A DNA stretch of 12,663 nt from CAZXNF01 sp050741255 (GTDB lineage Bacteria > Pseudomonadota > Gammaproteobacteria > Burkholderiales > SG8-41), in assembly GCA_050741255.1 (NCBI GenBank), contig JBOIEQ010000121.1, forward strand, positions 1 to 12,663, read 5' to 3'. Below the pieces are notes generated by a model that searched no databases, was not told where the DNA came from, and saw only the letters and a list, made by a program, of their open reading frames with translations. Both the position numbers and the translations under genes were made by a program. Numbering within the stretch: position 1 is the first letter of the stretch; each line of letters opens with the position of its first letter. This document shows, piece by piece, positions 5,948-12,051 of the stretch.

Positions 5948-7105
5948 ATGACCCCCTCTTCCCGCAAAGCCGGCACGGCATCCGTCGCGTCCGGCCCCCT
6001 TACGCTGCTGGTGGCGACCCGCAAGGGCGCGTTCCTCCTGAAGGGAGACAAGACCCGGCGCACGTGGACGACCACCGGGCCGATGTTCTTCGGCCATATC
6101 GTGTACCACATGGTGCTCGACCCGCGCGACCGGCGCACGCTGCTGGCCGCCGCCCGCACCGGCCACCTCGGCCCCACGGTGTTCCGCTCGACCGACATGG
6201 GCAAGCACTGGAAAGAAGCAGCCAAACCGCCGGCCTTCCCCAAGGCCCGCGAAGGCGAGAAGGGCCGCGTCGTCGATCACACCTTCTGGCTGACGCCCGG
6301 CCACGCCGACGAACCCGGTGTCTGGTACGCGGGCACCTCGCCGCAGGGCCTGTTCCGCAGCGACGACAACGGCGACACCTGGGCGCCGGTGTCGGGCTTC
6401 AATGAGCATCCGATGTACACGCAGTGGACCGGTGGCGAACAGGACGGTACGCCCGACGGGCCGAAGCTGCATTCGATCATCGTCGACCCCGGCGACGCCC
6501 GCCACCTCTACATCGGCATGTCGAGCGGCGGCGTGTTCGAGAGCACCGACAAGGGCAGCAACTGGGCGCCGCTCAATCAGGGCTGCGCCGCGGACTTCTT
6601 CCCCCACCCGGTCGAATACGGGCACGACCCGCATTGCGTGCGGATGCATCCGCTCGACAGCAACCTGCTCTACCAGCAGAACCACTGCGGCATCTATCGC
6701 ATGGAGCGGTCGGCCGGAAAGTGGGATCGCATCGGCCGGAACATGCCGAAGAAAGTCGGCGACATCGGCTTTCCCATCGTGCTGCATCCGCGCGACCCGA
6801 ACACGGTGTGGGTCTTCCCGATGGACGGCACCTCGGTGTGGCCGCGCACGAGCCCCGACGGCAAGCCCGCCGCCTACGTCACGCGCAACGCGGGCAAGAC
6901 GTGGCAGCGGCAGGACAACGGATTGCCGGCGAGCCAGGGCTGGTTCACGGTGAAACGCCAGGCGATGTGCGGCGATACGCGCGATCCGGTGGGTCTCTAT
7001 TTCGGCACGACCGGCGGCGAGGTCTGGGCGAGCCGCAACGAAGGCGCGAAGTGGACCTGCATCGCGCGCCACCTGCCGCACATCTATGCGGTGGAGGCCG
7101 TGTAG
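5948..7105 (+). CDS. Asp-box (BNR) repeat beta-propeller protein, sialidase/glycosyl-hydrolase-like fold
   Basis: The protein has 385 residues. Five Asp-box motifs (S/T-x-D/N-x-G-x-x-W) are visible: STDMGKHW (81-88), SDDNGDTW (138-145), STDKGSNW (199-206), TRNAGKTW (312-319) and SRNEGAKW (362-369). This predicts a beta-propeller. Proteins of this kind are often called exo-alpha-sialidase or glycosyl hydrolase, but Asp-boxes are structural, and I do not see the catalytic Arg triad or the Tyr/Glu pair of true sialidases laid out convincingly. There is no signal peptide, so it is probably cytoplasmic. It begins 30 bases after the PhnB-like gene with AAAGG upstream. A MoaD/ThiS-like gene follows after 5 bases. 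Confidence 0.85.
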   Translation: MTPSSRKAGTASVASGPLTLLVATRKGAFLLKGDKTRRTWTTTGPMFFGHIVYHMVLDPRDRRTLLAAARTGHLGPTVFRSTDMGKHWKEAAKPPAFPKAREGEKGRVVDHTFWLTPGHADEPGVWYAGTSPQGLFRSDDNGDTWAPVSGFNEHPMYTQWTGGEQDGTPDGPKLHSIIVDPGDARHLYIGMSSGGVFESTDKGSNWAPLNQGCAADFFPHPVEYGHDPHCVRMHPLDSNLLYQQNHCGIYRMERSAGKWDRIGRNMPKKVGDIGFPIVLHPRDPNTVWVFPMDGTSVWPRTSPDGKPAAYVTRNAGKTWQRQDNGLPASQGWFTVKRQAMCGDTRDPVGLYFGTTGGEVWASRNEGAKWTCIARHLPHIYAVEAV

Positions 7106-7110
7106 CCGCG

Positions 7111-7371
7111 ATGAAGGTGCTGATTCCCGAGCCGCTGCGTTCCTACACGCAGCAGGCGCGCGAGGTCGAAGCGGGGGGCGCGACGCTCGCCGCGTTGCTC
7201 CTCGACCTTGAGCGGCAGTATCCGGGCATCCGCTTCCGGATGATCGACGAACAGGACGCGATCCGCCGGCATATCCGCGTTTTCGTGAACGGCGAACAGG
7301 TCCGCAGTCTGGACACCGCGCTGGCCGGGACGGATGAAGTCTTCATCGTCCAGGCGCTGAGCGGGGGTTGA
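7111..7371 (+). CDS. MoaD/ThiS-family small sulfur-carrier-like protein
   Basis: The protein has 86 residues, the usual size. It starts at the ATG 5 bases after the propeller stop, in the same frame as a longer open stretch reaching back into that gene. Visible landmarks are MKVLIPEPLRSYT, a LLLDLERQYPGI helix, the strand IRVFVNGEQVRSLDTAL, GTDEVFIVQAL and a terminal Gly-Gly (85-86). In MoaD and ThiS the C-terminal glycine is adenylated and converted to a thiocarboxylate by an E1-like enzyme (MoeB or ThiF type). No such enzyme and no molybdopterin or thiamine gene lies in the window, so the role may be different. Five-base spacing makes co-translation with the propeller gene nearly certain. 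Confidence 0.88.
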   Translation: MKVLIPEPLRSYTQQAREVEAGGATLAALLLDLERQYPGIRFRMIDEQDAIRRHIRVFVNGEQVRSLDTALAGTDEVFIVQALSGG

Positions 7372-7372
7372 A

Positions 7373-7397
7373 ACCGGGACGACACACCCGGTCTTTT
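7373..7397 (+). terminator. Weak intrinsic terminator candidate after the MoaD-like gene
   Basis: ACCGGG (7373-7378) pairs with CCCGGT (7387-7392) around an 8-base loop and is followed by CTTTT (7393-7397). The stem has six pairs and the T-run is short, so termination would be partial at best. It begins right after the stop codon of the MoaD-like gene, which is the natural end of the ECF42 block. Confidence 0.45.
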
Positions 7398-7402
7398 ATA
7401 AT
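7397..7402 (+). promoter_or_regulatory. Consensus -10 (TATAAT) before the DUF1428 gene
   Basis: A perfect TATAAT lies 27 bases before the ATG at 7430. At the correct 17-base distance there is only CCGGGA, and TTGAAA at 7368-7373 is 23 bases away, which is too far. If it is used, it needs an activator or relies on the -10. It shares its first T with the T-run of the hairpin at 7373-7397, so end of one unit and start of the next would be merged here. Confidence 0.4.
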
Positions 7403-7429
7403 GAGACTTCACGCAGCGAAGGAGAAAGC

Positions 7430-7789
7430 ATGCGTTATGTAGACGGCTTCATCGTCCCGGTACCAAAACGGAAACTCGACGCCTACCGCGCCCTGTCGCG
7501 CAAGGCGGGGAAGGTCTGGCGGGAGCACGGCGCGCTCGAATACTACGAATGCGTCGCCGACGACGTGAAAAAAGGCAAGGCCACCTCGTTCCCGCGGAGC
7601 GTCAAGCTGAAGGCCGGCGAAACGGTCGTGTTCGCCTACGTCGTCTACCCGTCGCGTGCGCAGCGCGACCGCATCCTCAAGAAGGTGATGAAGGACCCGC
7701 GGCTGGCGGACATGATGTGCGCCAAGGACATGCCGTTCGACGGCAAGCGCATGATCTACGGCGGTTTCAAGGTCTTCGTGGCCGCCTGA
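7430..7789 (+). CDS. DUF1428 family protein (YbaA-like)
   Basis: The protein has 119 residues, the full family length. GAAGGAGA 6 bases upstream fixes the start. The family pattern is clear: MRYVDGFIVPVPKRKLDAYRALSRKAGKVWREHGALEYYECVADDV at 1-46, FPRSVKLKAGETVVFAYVVYPSRAQRD at 54-80, then DMPFDGKRMIYGGFKVFV at 100-117. DUF1428 proteins adopt a dimeric alpha+beta barrel, the same fold class as YCII/DGPF proteins, and have no assigned reaction. It is 58 bases downstream of the MoaD-like gene and may have its own promoter (TATAAT at 7397-7402). Confidence 0.93.
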   Translation: MRYVDGFIVPVPKRKLDAYRALSRKAGKVWREHGALEYYECVADDVKKGKATSFPRSVKLKAGETVVFAYVVYPSRAQRDRILKKVMKDPRLADMMCAKDMPFDGKRMIYGGFKVFVAA

Positions 7790-7835
7790 ACACCAGCTTC
7801 AACACCGTTCCCGCCATTCCTTACCGGAGACCGTC

Positions 7836-8378
7836 ATGCGCAAGGCCTTCAAGATCGTCGCTGTCGTGGTTGCCGTGGCCCTCGCCACCGTGCCCGTCCT
7901 TGCGTCTACCAAGCCCGACAGCTTCCAGGTGCAGCGCTCGACGACCATCCAGGCGCCGCCGGACAAGGTGTTCGCGCTCATCAACGACTTCAAACGCTGG
8001 GAAGCATGGTCGCCGTGGGAGAAAAAAGATCCGGCGATGCAGCGGACGTACGGGTATGCGGGACAAACCAGCGGCAAGGGCGCCTTCTACGCGTGGGACG
8101 GCAACAGCGAAGTCGGCCAGGGCAGCATGACGATCGCGGAGTCCGTGCCGCCGTCCAGGGTCGCGCTCAAGCTCGATTTCGTGAAACCGTTCGAGGGTCA
8201 CAACACGGTCGATTTCACGCTGGAACCCAAAAGCAATGGCACCCTCGTGACATGGACGATGCAGGGCCCCTCCCCGTTCATCACCAAGGTCATCCAGGTG
8301 TTCTGCGACATGGACGCCATGATCGGCAAGGATTTCGAAGCGGGCCTCGCCGGCCTGAAGGCCCTCGCCGAGAAGTAA
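7836..8378 (+). CDS. SRPBCC-fold protein (polyketide cyclase/dehydrase type) with N-terminal membrane segment
   Basis: The protein has 180 residues. The hydrophobic N-terminus (about 5-24) could be an uncleaved anchor or a signal peptide ending near VLAS. The rest is an SRPBCC (START-like) domain: RSTTIQAPPDKVFALINDFKRWEAWSPW (34-61) is the classic opening, with GTLVTWTMQG (135-144) and a long C-terminal helix (153-179). The deep hydrophobic pocket of this fold binds lipids or aromatic compounds; the ligand is unknown. TACCGGAGA is 8 bases before the ATG. It follows the DUF1428 gene by 46 bases. Its stop lies 3 bases from the stop of the convergent oxidoreductase gene. Confidence 0.9.
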   Translation: MRKAFKIVAVVVAVALATVPVLASTKPDSFQVQRSTTIQAPPDKVFALINDFKRWEAWSPWEKKDPAMQRTYGYAGQTSGKGAFYAWDGNSEVGQGSMTIAESVPPSRVALKLDFVKPFEGHNTVDFTLEPKSNGTLVTWTMQGPSPFITKVIQVFCDMDAMIGKDFEAGLAGLKALAEK

Positions 8379-8381
8379 GCG

Positions 8382-9377
8382 TCAGATCAGCTTCACGAGC
8401 TGCTTGCCGAAATTGCGGCCTTTCAGCAGGCCGATGAAGGCCTGCGGTGCGTTTTCGAGTCCGACGGCAATGCTCTCGCGGTACTTGAGCGAGCCGTCGT
8501 GCACCAGGGCGCCCAACTCCTTCAGCGCCGGCTTCCAGAGCTCCAGATGGTCCGAACAGATGAAGCCGCGGAGCTGGATGCGGTTGATGAGGAAGGACCG
8601 GAAGTGCTTCACCGCAAGCGCGTCCGGATCGTCGTAGCCCGAGATCACGCCACACAGCGGAATCCGCGAAAACGGATTCATGTGCTGCAGCACCGCGTCC
8701 AGCACCGGGCCGCCGACGTTGTCGTAATAGACGTCGGCGCCCCTGGGGCACGCGGCTGCGAGGGCGGCCTCGAGGCCGCCCGCTTTGTAGTCTAGGCAGG
8801 CATCGAATCCGAGCTCGTTCACGACGTAATCGCACTTGGCGCGGCCACCGGCGATGCCCACCGCGCGGCAGCCCTTCAATTTCGCGAGCTGGCCCACCAC
8901 GCCGCCGACCGCACCACTCGCGGCCGACACCACCACGGTCTCGCCCGCCTTCGGCTTGCCGAATTCGTTCAGGCCGATCCACGCCGTGACCCCCGGCATG
9001 CCGACCACGCCGAGATAGGCCGACAACGGCACGTAGGCCGGATCGAGCTTGCGCACGCCGCCGCCGTCGCTCTTCCCGTAGAGCTGCCAGCCGGTGCGCG
9101 TTTCGACGAAATCGCCAGCCTTGAACTTGTCGTGGCGCGATTCGATCACCTCGCCTACCGCGGTGCCGACCATCACCTCGCCGACCACGGCCGCCGCGGC
9201 ATAGGATCGCGCGCCATCCATCCGTCCCCGCATGTAGGGATCGAGCGACAGGTAATGCGCGCGAACGACGAACTCGCCTTCACCCGCCTTCGGAATGGCG
9301 GACTCGACGATGCGGAAGTGGCTTTCCTCGACGGGGCCGGTCGGGCGGGCCGCGAGCAGGACCTGAACATTTTTCAT
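8382..9377 (-). CDS. NADP-dependent oxidoreductase, zinc-independent MDR family (leukotriene B4 12-hydroxydehydrogenase/CurA-like)
   Basis: The protein has 331 residues. I chose the ATG at 9377 (MKNVQVLLAARPTG), with GGAAG 9 bases upstream; the open frame reaches back to 9746 but that part overlaps the DUF1415 gene and is not family-like. The N-terminal substrate domain has HYLSLDPYMRGRM (41-53). The Rossmann domain has the nucleotide loop AASGAVGG (152-159) and DVYYDNVGG (215-223), and the end reads KGRNFGKQLVKLI. No zinc-binding cysteine cluster is visible. Enzymes of this group reduce double bonds of alpha,beta-unsaturated ketones or aldehydes with NADPH. It is the last gene of the minus-strand run, 23 bases after the DUF1415 gene. 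Confidence 0.93.
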   Translation of the reverse strand: MKNVQVLLAARPTGPVEESHFRIVESAIPKAGEGEFVVRAHYLSLDPYMRGRMDGARSYAAAAVVGEVMVGTAVGEVIESRHDKFKAGDFVETRTGWQLYGKSDGGGVRKLDPAYVPLSAYLGVVGMPGVTAWIGLNEFGKPKAGETVVVSAASGAVGGVVGQLAKLKGCRAVGIAGGRAKCDYVVNELGFDACLDYKAGGLEAALAAACPRGADVYYDNVGGPVLDAVLQHMNPFSRIPLCGVISGYDDPDALAVKHFRSFLINRIQLRGFICSDHLELWKPALKELGALVHDGSLKYRESIAVGLENAPQAFIGLLKGRNFGKQLVKLI

Positions 9378-9400
9378 GGGAGGCTTCCGGTGAGCGATGT

Positions 9401-9976
9401 TTACGTACCGGTCTGCCACAGCGCCCGCCAGCCGGCATGGCCCAGGCGCTGCAGGGTGTCGATGTTCCGCTCGTAGATCGTGGCCGCGTCCGGAAACGCG
9501 GCGACCGCGCGGTCGATGCTGGCTTCGCGCAGCAAGTGGAGCATGGGATGCGGGGAGCGGTTCGTGTAGTTGCCGATGTCGTCGGCGGCGGCGCCGGCAA
9601 AGACGTAGCCAGGATGAAAACTCGCGATCTGCAGGACACCCTCGAATCCCAGACGGCGGAGCGCCGCAGCGGCCTCGCCGAGGAAGAAGTGATAGTCGAG
9701 GAAATCGGTCATCGCCCGCGGATGGACCAGCAGCGTGGTGTCGCACACCGCCGGGTCCGCCTGCGCCAGTGCTTCCAGTTCATGCCCGAGCTCGGCGAGC
9801 AGTTCGTCGGCCGTCGCCGCGGCGGTAACCGCGTAGCGAATCTGCTCCTTCACGTGGACCGCTTTCGCGAACGGGCACAGGTTGAGTCCGATCACCGCCC
9901 GCTCGAGCCAGTGTCTCGTGTCCGCAATGACCGCCGCGGTCGCCGCATCGGCGCAGGGCATCAGGACTGCCGTCAT
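9401..9976 (-). CDS. DUF1415 family protein
   Basis: The protein has 191 residues. Family hallmarks are RHWLERAVIGLNLCPFAK (21-38), LLVHPRAMTDFLDYHFFLGEA (82-102), QIASFHPGYVFAG (116-128) and NYTNRSPHPMLHLLRE (136-151). Function is unknown; the family is largely proteobacterial, which supports the taxonomic guess. Cys34 within NLCPFA and the two conserved His (121, 143) could be functional. The start at 9976 has little Shine-Dalgarno support, and the internal Met at residue 6 is a possible alternative. It is followed after 23 bases by the oxidoreductase, so the two are probably co-transcribed. Confidence 0.92.
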   Translation of the reverse strand: MTAVLMPCADAATAAVIADTRHWLERAVIGLNLCPFAKAVHVKEQIRYAVTAAATADELLAELGHELEALAQADPAVCDTTLLVHPRAMTDFLDYHFFLGEAAAALRRLGFEGVLQIASFHPGYVFAGAAADDIGNYTNRSPHPMLHLLREASIDRAVAAFPDAATIYERNIDTLQRLGHAGWRALWQTGT

Positions 9977-10006
9977 CGGAACCGCGCGCCGGGCATGGCG
10001 ACGGGG

Positions 10007-10297
10007 CTACTCTCCGCCCTTGAAACGATCGTAGTGCGTCTCGTGGTCGTCGAGATGCTCGCGCAGCATTTTTTCGTATTGCATGAGAAAAAACGCAACC
10101 GCCTTCTCCTTGTCGCCCGAAAACTGCGCGCGGGACTTCGACTCGACATACGCCACGAACGCGTTGAAGCGGGCCGCGCCGTACAAAAACGCCGCGCCCA
10201 GCTTGTCGTGCGGCACCGTTTCCGAGTGCTCATTCGCGAGATGAATGAAAGTATCCGCGAGCTCGCGAAACTTCTGGTCGGTAATCGTCTCGCTCAT
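10007..10297 (-). CDS. DUF3144 family protein
   Basis: The protein has 96 residues, alpha-helical and charged. The pattern FRELADTFIHLANEHSETVPHDKLGAAFLYGAARFNAFVAYVES (10-53), then FFLMQYEKMLREHLDDHETHYDRF (69-92), is that of DUF3144. No signal peptide or membrane segment is visible, so it is cytoplasmic. The function is unknown. It sits 30 bases before DUF1415 and 72 bases after queD on the same strand; the Shine-Dalgarno is poor. Confidence 0.9.
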   Translation of the reverse strand: MSETITDQKFRELADTFIHLANEHSETVPHDKLGAAFLYGAARFNAFVAYVESKSRAQFSGDKEKAVAFFLMQYEKMLREHLDDHETHYDRFKGGE

Positions 10298-10369
10298 GAT
10301 GTGGAAAACCTGTGTGTGAAGGAAAGGACTGGTCCGGGCTTTCTTAGTCCGGGCACGCCGGCACCGGCA

Positions 10370-10735
10370 TCAGGACGGCCCGCTGTAGCTGCACGCGTGG
10401 CGGCACGAATCGCGTGCGACGGTCACGTCGCTCAGCCCCGGGAACTGCCCACCGAGCCGGTCCCAGATCCAGCGCGCGATATTTTCGAGACTCGGTCGCT
10501 GCAGCCCCGGCACTTCGTTGAGGTATTTGTGATCCAGCGTGGCCCGCACCTTCCCGCAAGCCTGTTCCAGCACGTCAAAATCCGTGACGAAACCATTCCC
10601 GTTCTGCTCGCTGCCGATGATCGTTACCGTGACGCGGAACGAGTGCCCGTGCAGGGCCTCGTACTTGTGGCCGTCGGGCATGTCCGGGAAACTGTGGGCG
10701 GCGTCGAACAGGAACTCCTGGGACAGCTTGAACAT
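10370..10735 (-). CDS. queD: QueD-like 6-carboxy-tetrahydropterin synthase (COG0720), catalytic Cys replaced
   Basis: The protein has 121 residues, the QueD length. The family makes 6-carboxy-5,6,7,8-tetrahydropterin from dihydroneopterin triphosphate, the second step to queuosine. The zinc ligands are visible: H14 (DAAHS) and H29 and H31 (LHGHS). The acid/base pair in LDHKYLN (D68, H69) is present. Two substitutions stand out. The catalytic Cys of E. coli QueD (in HKCGRLHGHS) is Tyr25 here (HKYEALHGHS). The pterin-binding Glu near the C-terminus appears as Asp109 (VARDSCRHACSYSG). The protein therefore has E-x-x-HGH in place of C-x-x-x-HGH. The gene lies 8 bases after queE in one transcript, which argues for a queuosine role, but an altered COG0720 activity is possible. 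Confidence 0.87.
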   Translation of the reverse strand: MFKLSQEFLFDAAHSFPDMPDGHKYEALHGHSFRVTVTIIGSEQNGNGFVTDFDVLEQACGKVRATLDHKYLNEVPGLQRPSLENIARWIWDRLGGQFPGLSDVTVARDSCRHACSYSGPS

Positions 10736-10743
10736 GTTCTCTT

Positions 10744-11379
10744 TCAGGAAATGCCGAGAATTTTATGGGTTTGCAGGCTGAGCCGCCATTGCGGGTGTGC
10801 CTTGCAATACGCGATGGCTTCCGCGGTGAACCGTTCGCGGTCCAAGCCGTCCATCGGTTGCAGCAGGAAATGCCGGAAAGCCAGGGTTTCGAATCGCTCG
10901 GGCGCGGCCTCCGCCTGGCGATAGACGAGCTTGAGTTCGTCGCCTTCGCGCACGGCGAGTTCGGTCGCCGCCTTGGGACTGACGCACACCCAGTCGAGCG
11001 CGGCCTGCAGCGGCAGCGTGCCGTTGGTTTCGATCGCGACGGTGAAGCCTTCGGCATGCAGCGCATCCACGAGGGCCTGATCGACCTGCAACGCCGGCTC
11101 GCCCCCGGTCAGGACGATCATCGGGCGCGGCGCCGGAGCAGCGGGTGCGTGCGCGGCGATCGCCCCGCTCAGGGCGGCGGCATCCGCGTACTTCCCGCCG
11201 TTATCGCCGTCGACGCCGACGAATGCCGTGTCGCAGAACCGGCAGACCGCCGTCGCGCGATCCTTCTCCTCGCCGGACCACAGGTTGCAGCCGGCGAAGC
11301 GGCAGAAGATGGCGGGCCGCCCGGCGTTCATGCCCTCCCCCTGCAAGGTATAGAAAATTTCCTTGACCGCGTAGGTCAT
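10744..11379 (-). CDS. queE: 7-carboxy-7-deazaguanine synthase (radical SAM)
   Basis: The protein has 211 residues. It converts 6-carboxytetrahydropterin to 7-carboxy-7-deazaguanine with SAM and an Fe4S4 cluster. The N-terminus VKEIFYTLQGEGMNAGRPAIFCRFAGCNLW is diagnostic. The cluster motif is CX14CX2C (C31, C46, C49), the variant known from some proteobacterial QueE proteins, instead of the plain CX3CX2C. TGGEPALQ (91-98) contacts SAM, IETNG (115-119) and VSPK (133-136) follow, and the C-terminus is SLQTHKILGIS. It is the first gene of the que pair. The Shine-Dalgarno before 11379 is weak. It follows the TIGR03067-type gene by 49 bases on the same strand, so it could be read through from there. 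Confidence 0.95.
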   Translation of the reverse strand: MTYAVKEIFYTLQGEGMNAGRPAIFCRFAGCNLWSGEEKDRATAVCRFCDTAFVGVDGDNGGKYADAAALSGAIAAHAPAAPAPRPMIVLTGGEPALQVDQALVDALHAEGFTVAIETNGTLPLQAALDWVCVSPKAATELAVREGDELKLVYRQAEAAPERFETLAFRHFLLQPMDGLDRERFTAEAIAYCKAHPQWRLSLQTHKILGIS

Positions 11380-11428
11380 CGCGGCGGGGACGGGCGTTCG
11401 TAACCGGGCGGCCGGGACGACGCCACGG

Positions 11429-11929
11429 TCAGTCGAGTTTCTTGCTGATCAGCCGCCAGTACTGCACCGTGCGGCCGCTGCCCGGGGCACTCGTGAAATC
11501 GGTCGGCCGCGGGCCGCCCGGCTGACCCCAGCAGGCGCGCTTGTTGTTCGCGTCGATGATTTCGTAAATGCCGCGCGTGACCTTGCCCTTGTTCGGCCCT
11601 TCGGCCGCCGTGGAGTCCACCTGCTTGGGCGTGGTGGTCGGATCGATCGTGAAGCGGCCGAGCGGTGCCGTGCCCACCTTGGCGTCGGCCGGAAACCGGA
11701 AGATGTCGTGGTCGGTGATCAGTACGGTTTTGCGCGCCTCCGCTTCGGGCACCACCTTGCCGTCCACCACGGATTTGACGAGCTGCCAGCGCCCCGTCAG
11801 TGCCTCGTAATCCTTTTGCATGGCGGCCGTAACCGGTACCGCCGCGGCTTTGTCCGCGGCATGGCCCGTGCTGAGCCCCAGCAGCGAGGCCGCGACGACG
11901 GCCCACATCATCCCTGATTGCAAGCGCAT
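11429..11929 (-). CDS. Secreted TIGR03067-type domain protein
   Basis: The protein has 166 residues. A signal peptide is clear: Met-Arg-Leu-Gln start, hydrophobic core (about 7-20), and a GHA-AD cleavage site near residue 24. The mature part has the TIGR03067 pattern: ALTGRWQLVKSVVDGK (43-58), VLITDHDIFRF, a FTIDPTTTPKQVDS strand (93-106), then KGKVTRGIYEI and CWGQPGGPRPTDF (Cys133). This domain of unknown function is most common in Planctomycetes and also found in scattered proteobacteria. GGGGGAA about 8 bases before the ATG supports the start. It is divergent from the LVIVD gene and points toward queE. Confidence 0.8.
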   Translation of the reverse strand: MRLQSGMMWAVVAASLLGLSTGHAADKAAAVPVTAAMQKDYEALTGRWQLVKSVVDGKVVPEAEARKTVLITDHDIFRFPADAKVGTAPLGRFTIDPTTTPKQVDSTAAEGPNKGKVTRGIYEIIDANNKRACWGQPGGPRPTDFTSAPGSGRTVQYWRLISKKLD

Positions 11930-11983
11930 GACCGGTTCCCCCGTGTCCCTGTTGCGCGATCCCGATGACCGCGCGCGGGTGAG

Positions 11984-11989
11984 TATAAA
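11984..11989 (-). promoter_or_regulatory. Possible -10 (TTATAC) for the TIGR03067-type gene
   Basis: The AT-rich GTATAAAT is the only such stretch in the 122-base divergent gap 11930-12051. On the minus strand it reads TTATAC, 55 bases from the start at 11929, with a poor -35. On the plus strand TAGAAT (12011-12016) could be a -10 for the gene at 12052, also without a good -35. Both are weak; the gap holds nothing else I can name. Confidence 0.28.
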
Positions 11990-12051
11990 TGCCTGCGCGA
12001 CAGCGTCGGCTAGAATCGACGCCTCCCGAACACCTCCTTGAAGCCGTCACG

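Noticed and set aside
5855..7081. Minus-strand open frame of 408 codons opposite the Asp-box protein
   Set aside because: The plus strand has five Asp-box motifs and good gene spacing; the antisense translation has no recognisable pattern.
9457..9486. TGTCGA within the DUF1415 gene region, plus strand
   Set aside because: No CGAC at the right distance and no plus-strand gene follows it.
9378..9746. N-terminal extension of the oxidoreductase to 9746
   Set aside because: It would overlap most of DUF1415 in another frame, and the MDR family starts at the MKNVQVLLAA position at 9377.
10332..10355. Direct repeat GTCCGGGC (two copies, 16 bases apart) between queD and DUF3144
   Set aside because: Eight bases in high-GC DNA is likely by chance, and it does not form a hairpin or match a known site.
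9437..10924. Plus-strand open frame of 495 codons across DUF1415, DUF3144 and queD
   Set aside because: It is antisense to four genes with recognisable families and has low-complexity, Arg- and Val-rich sequence.
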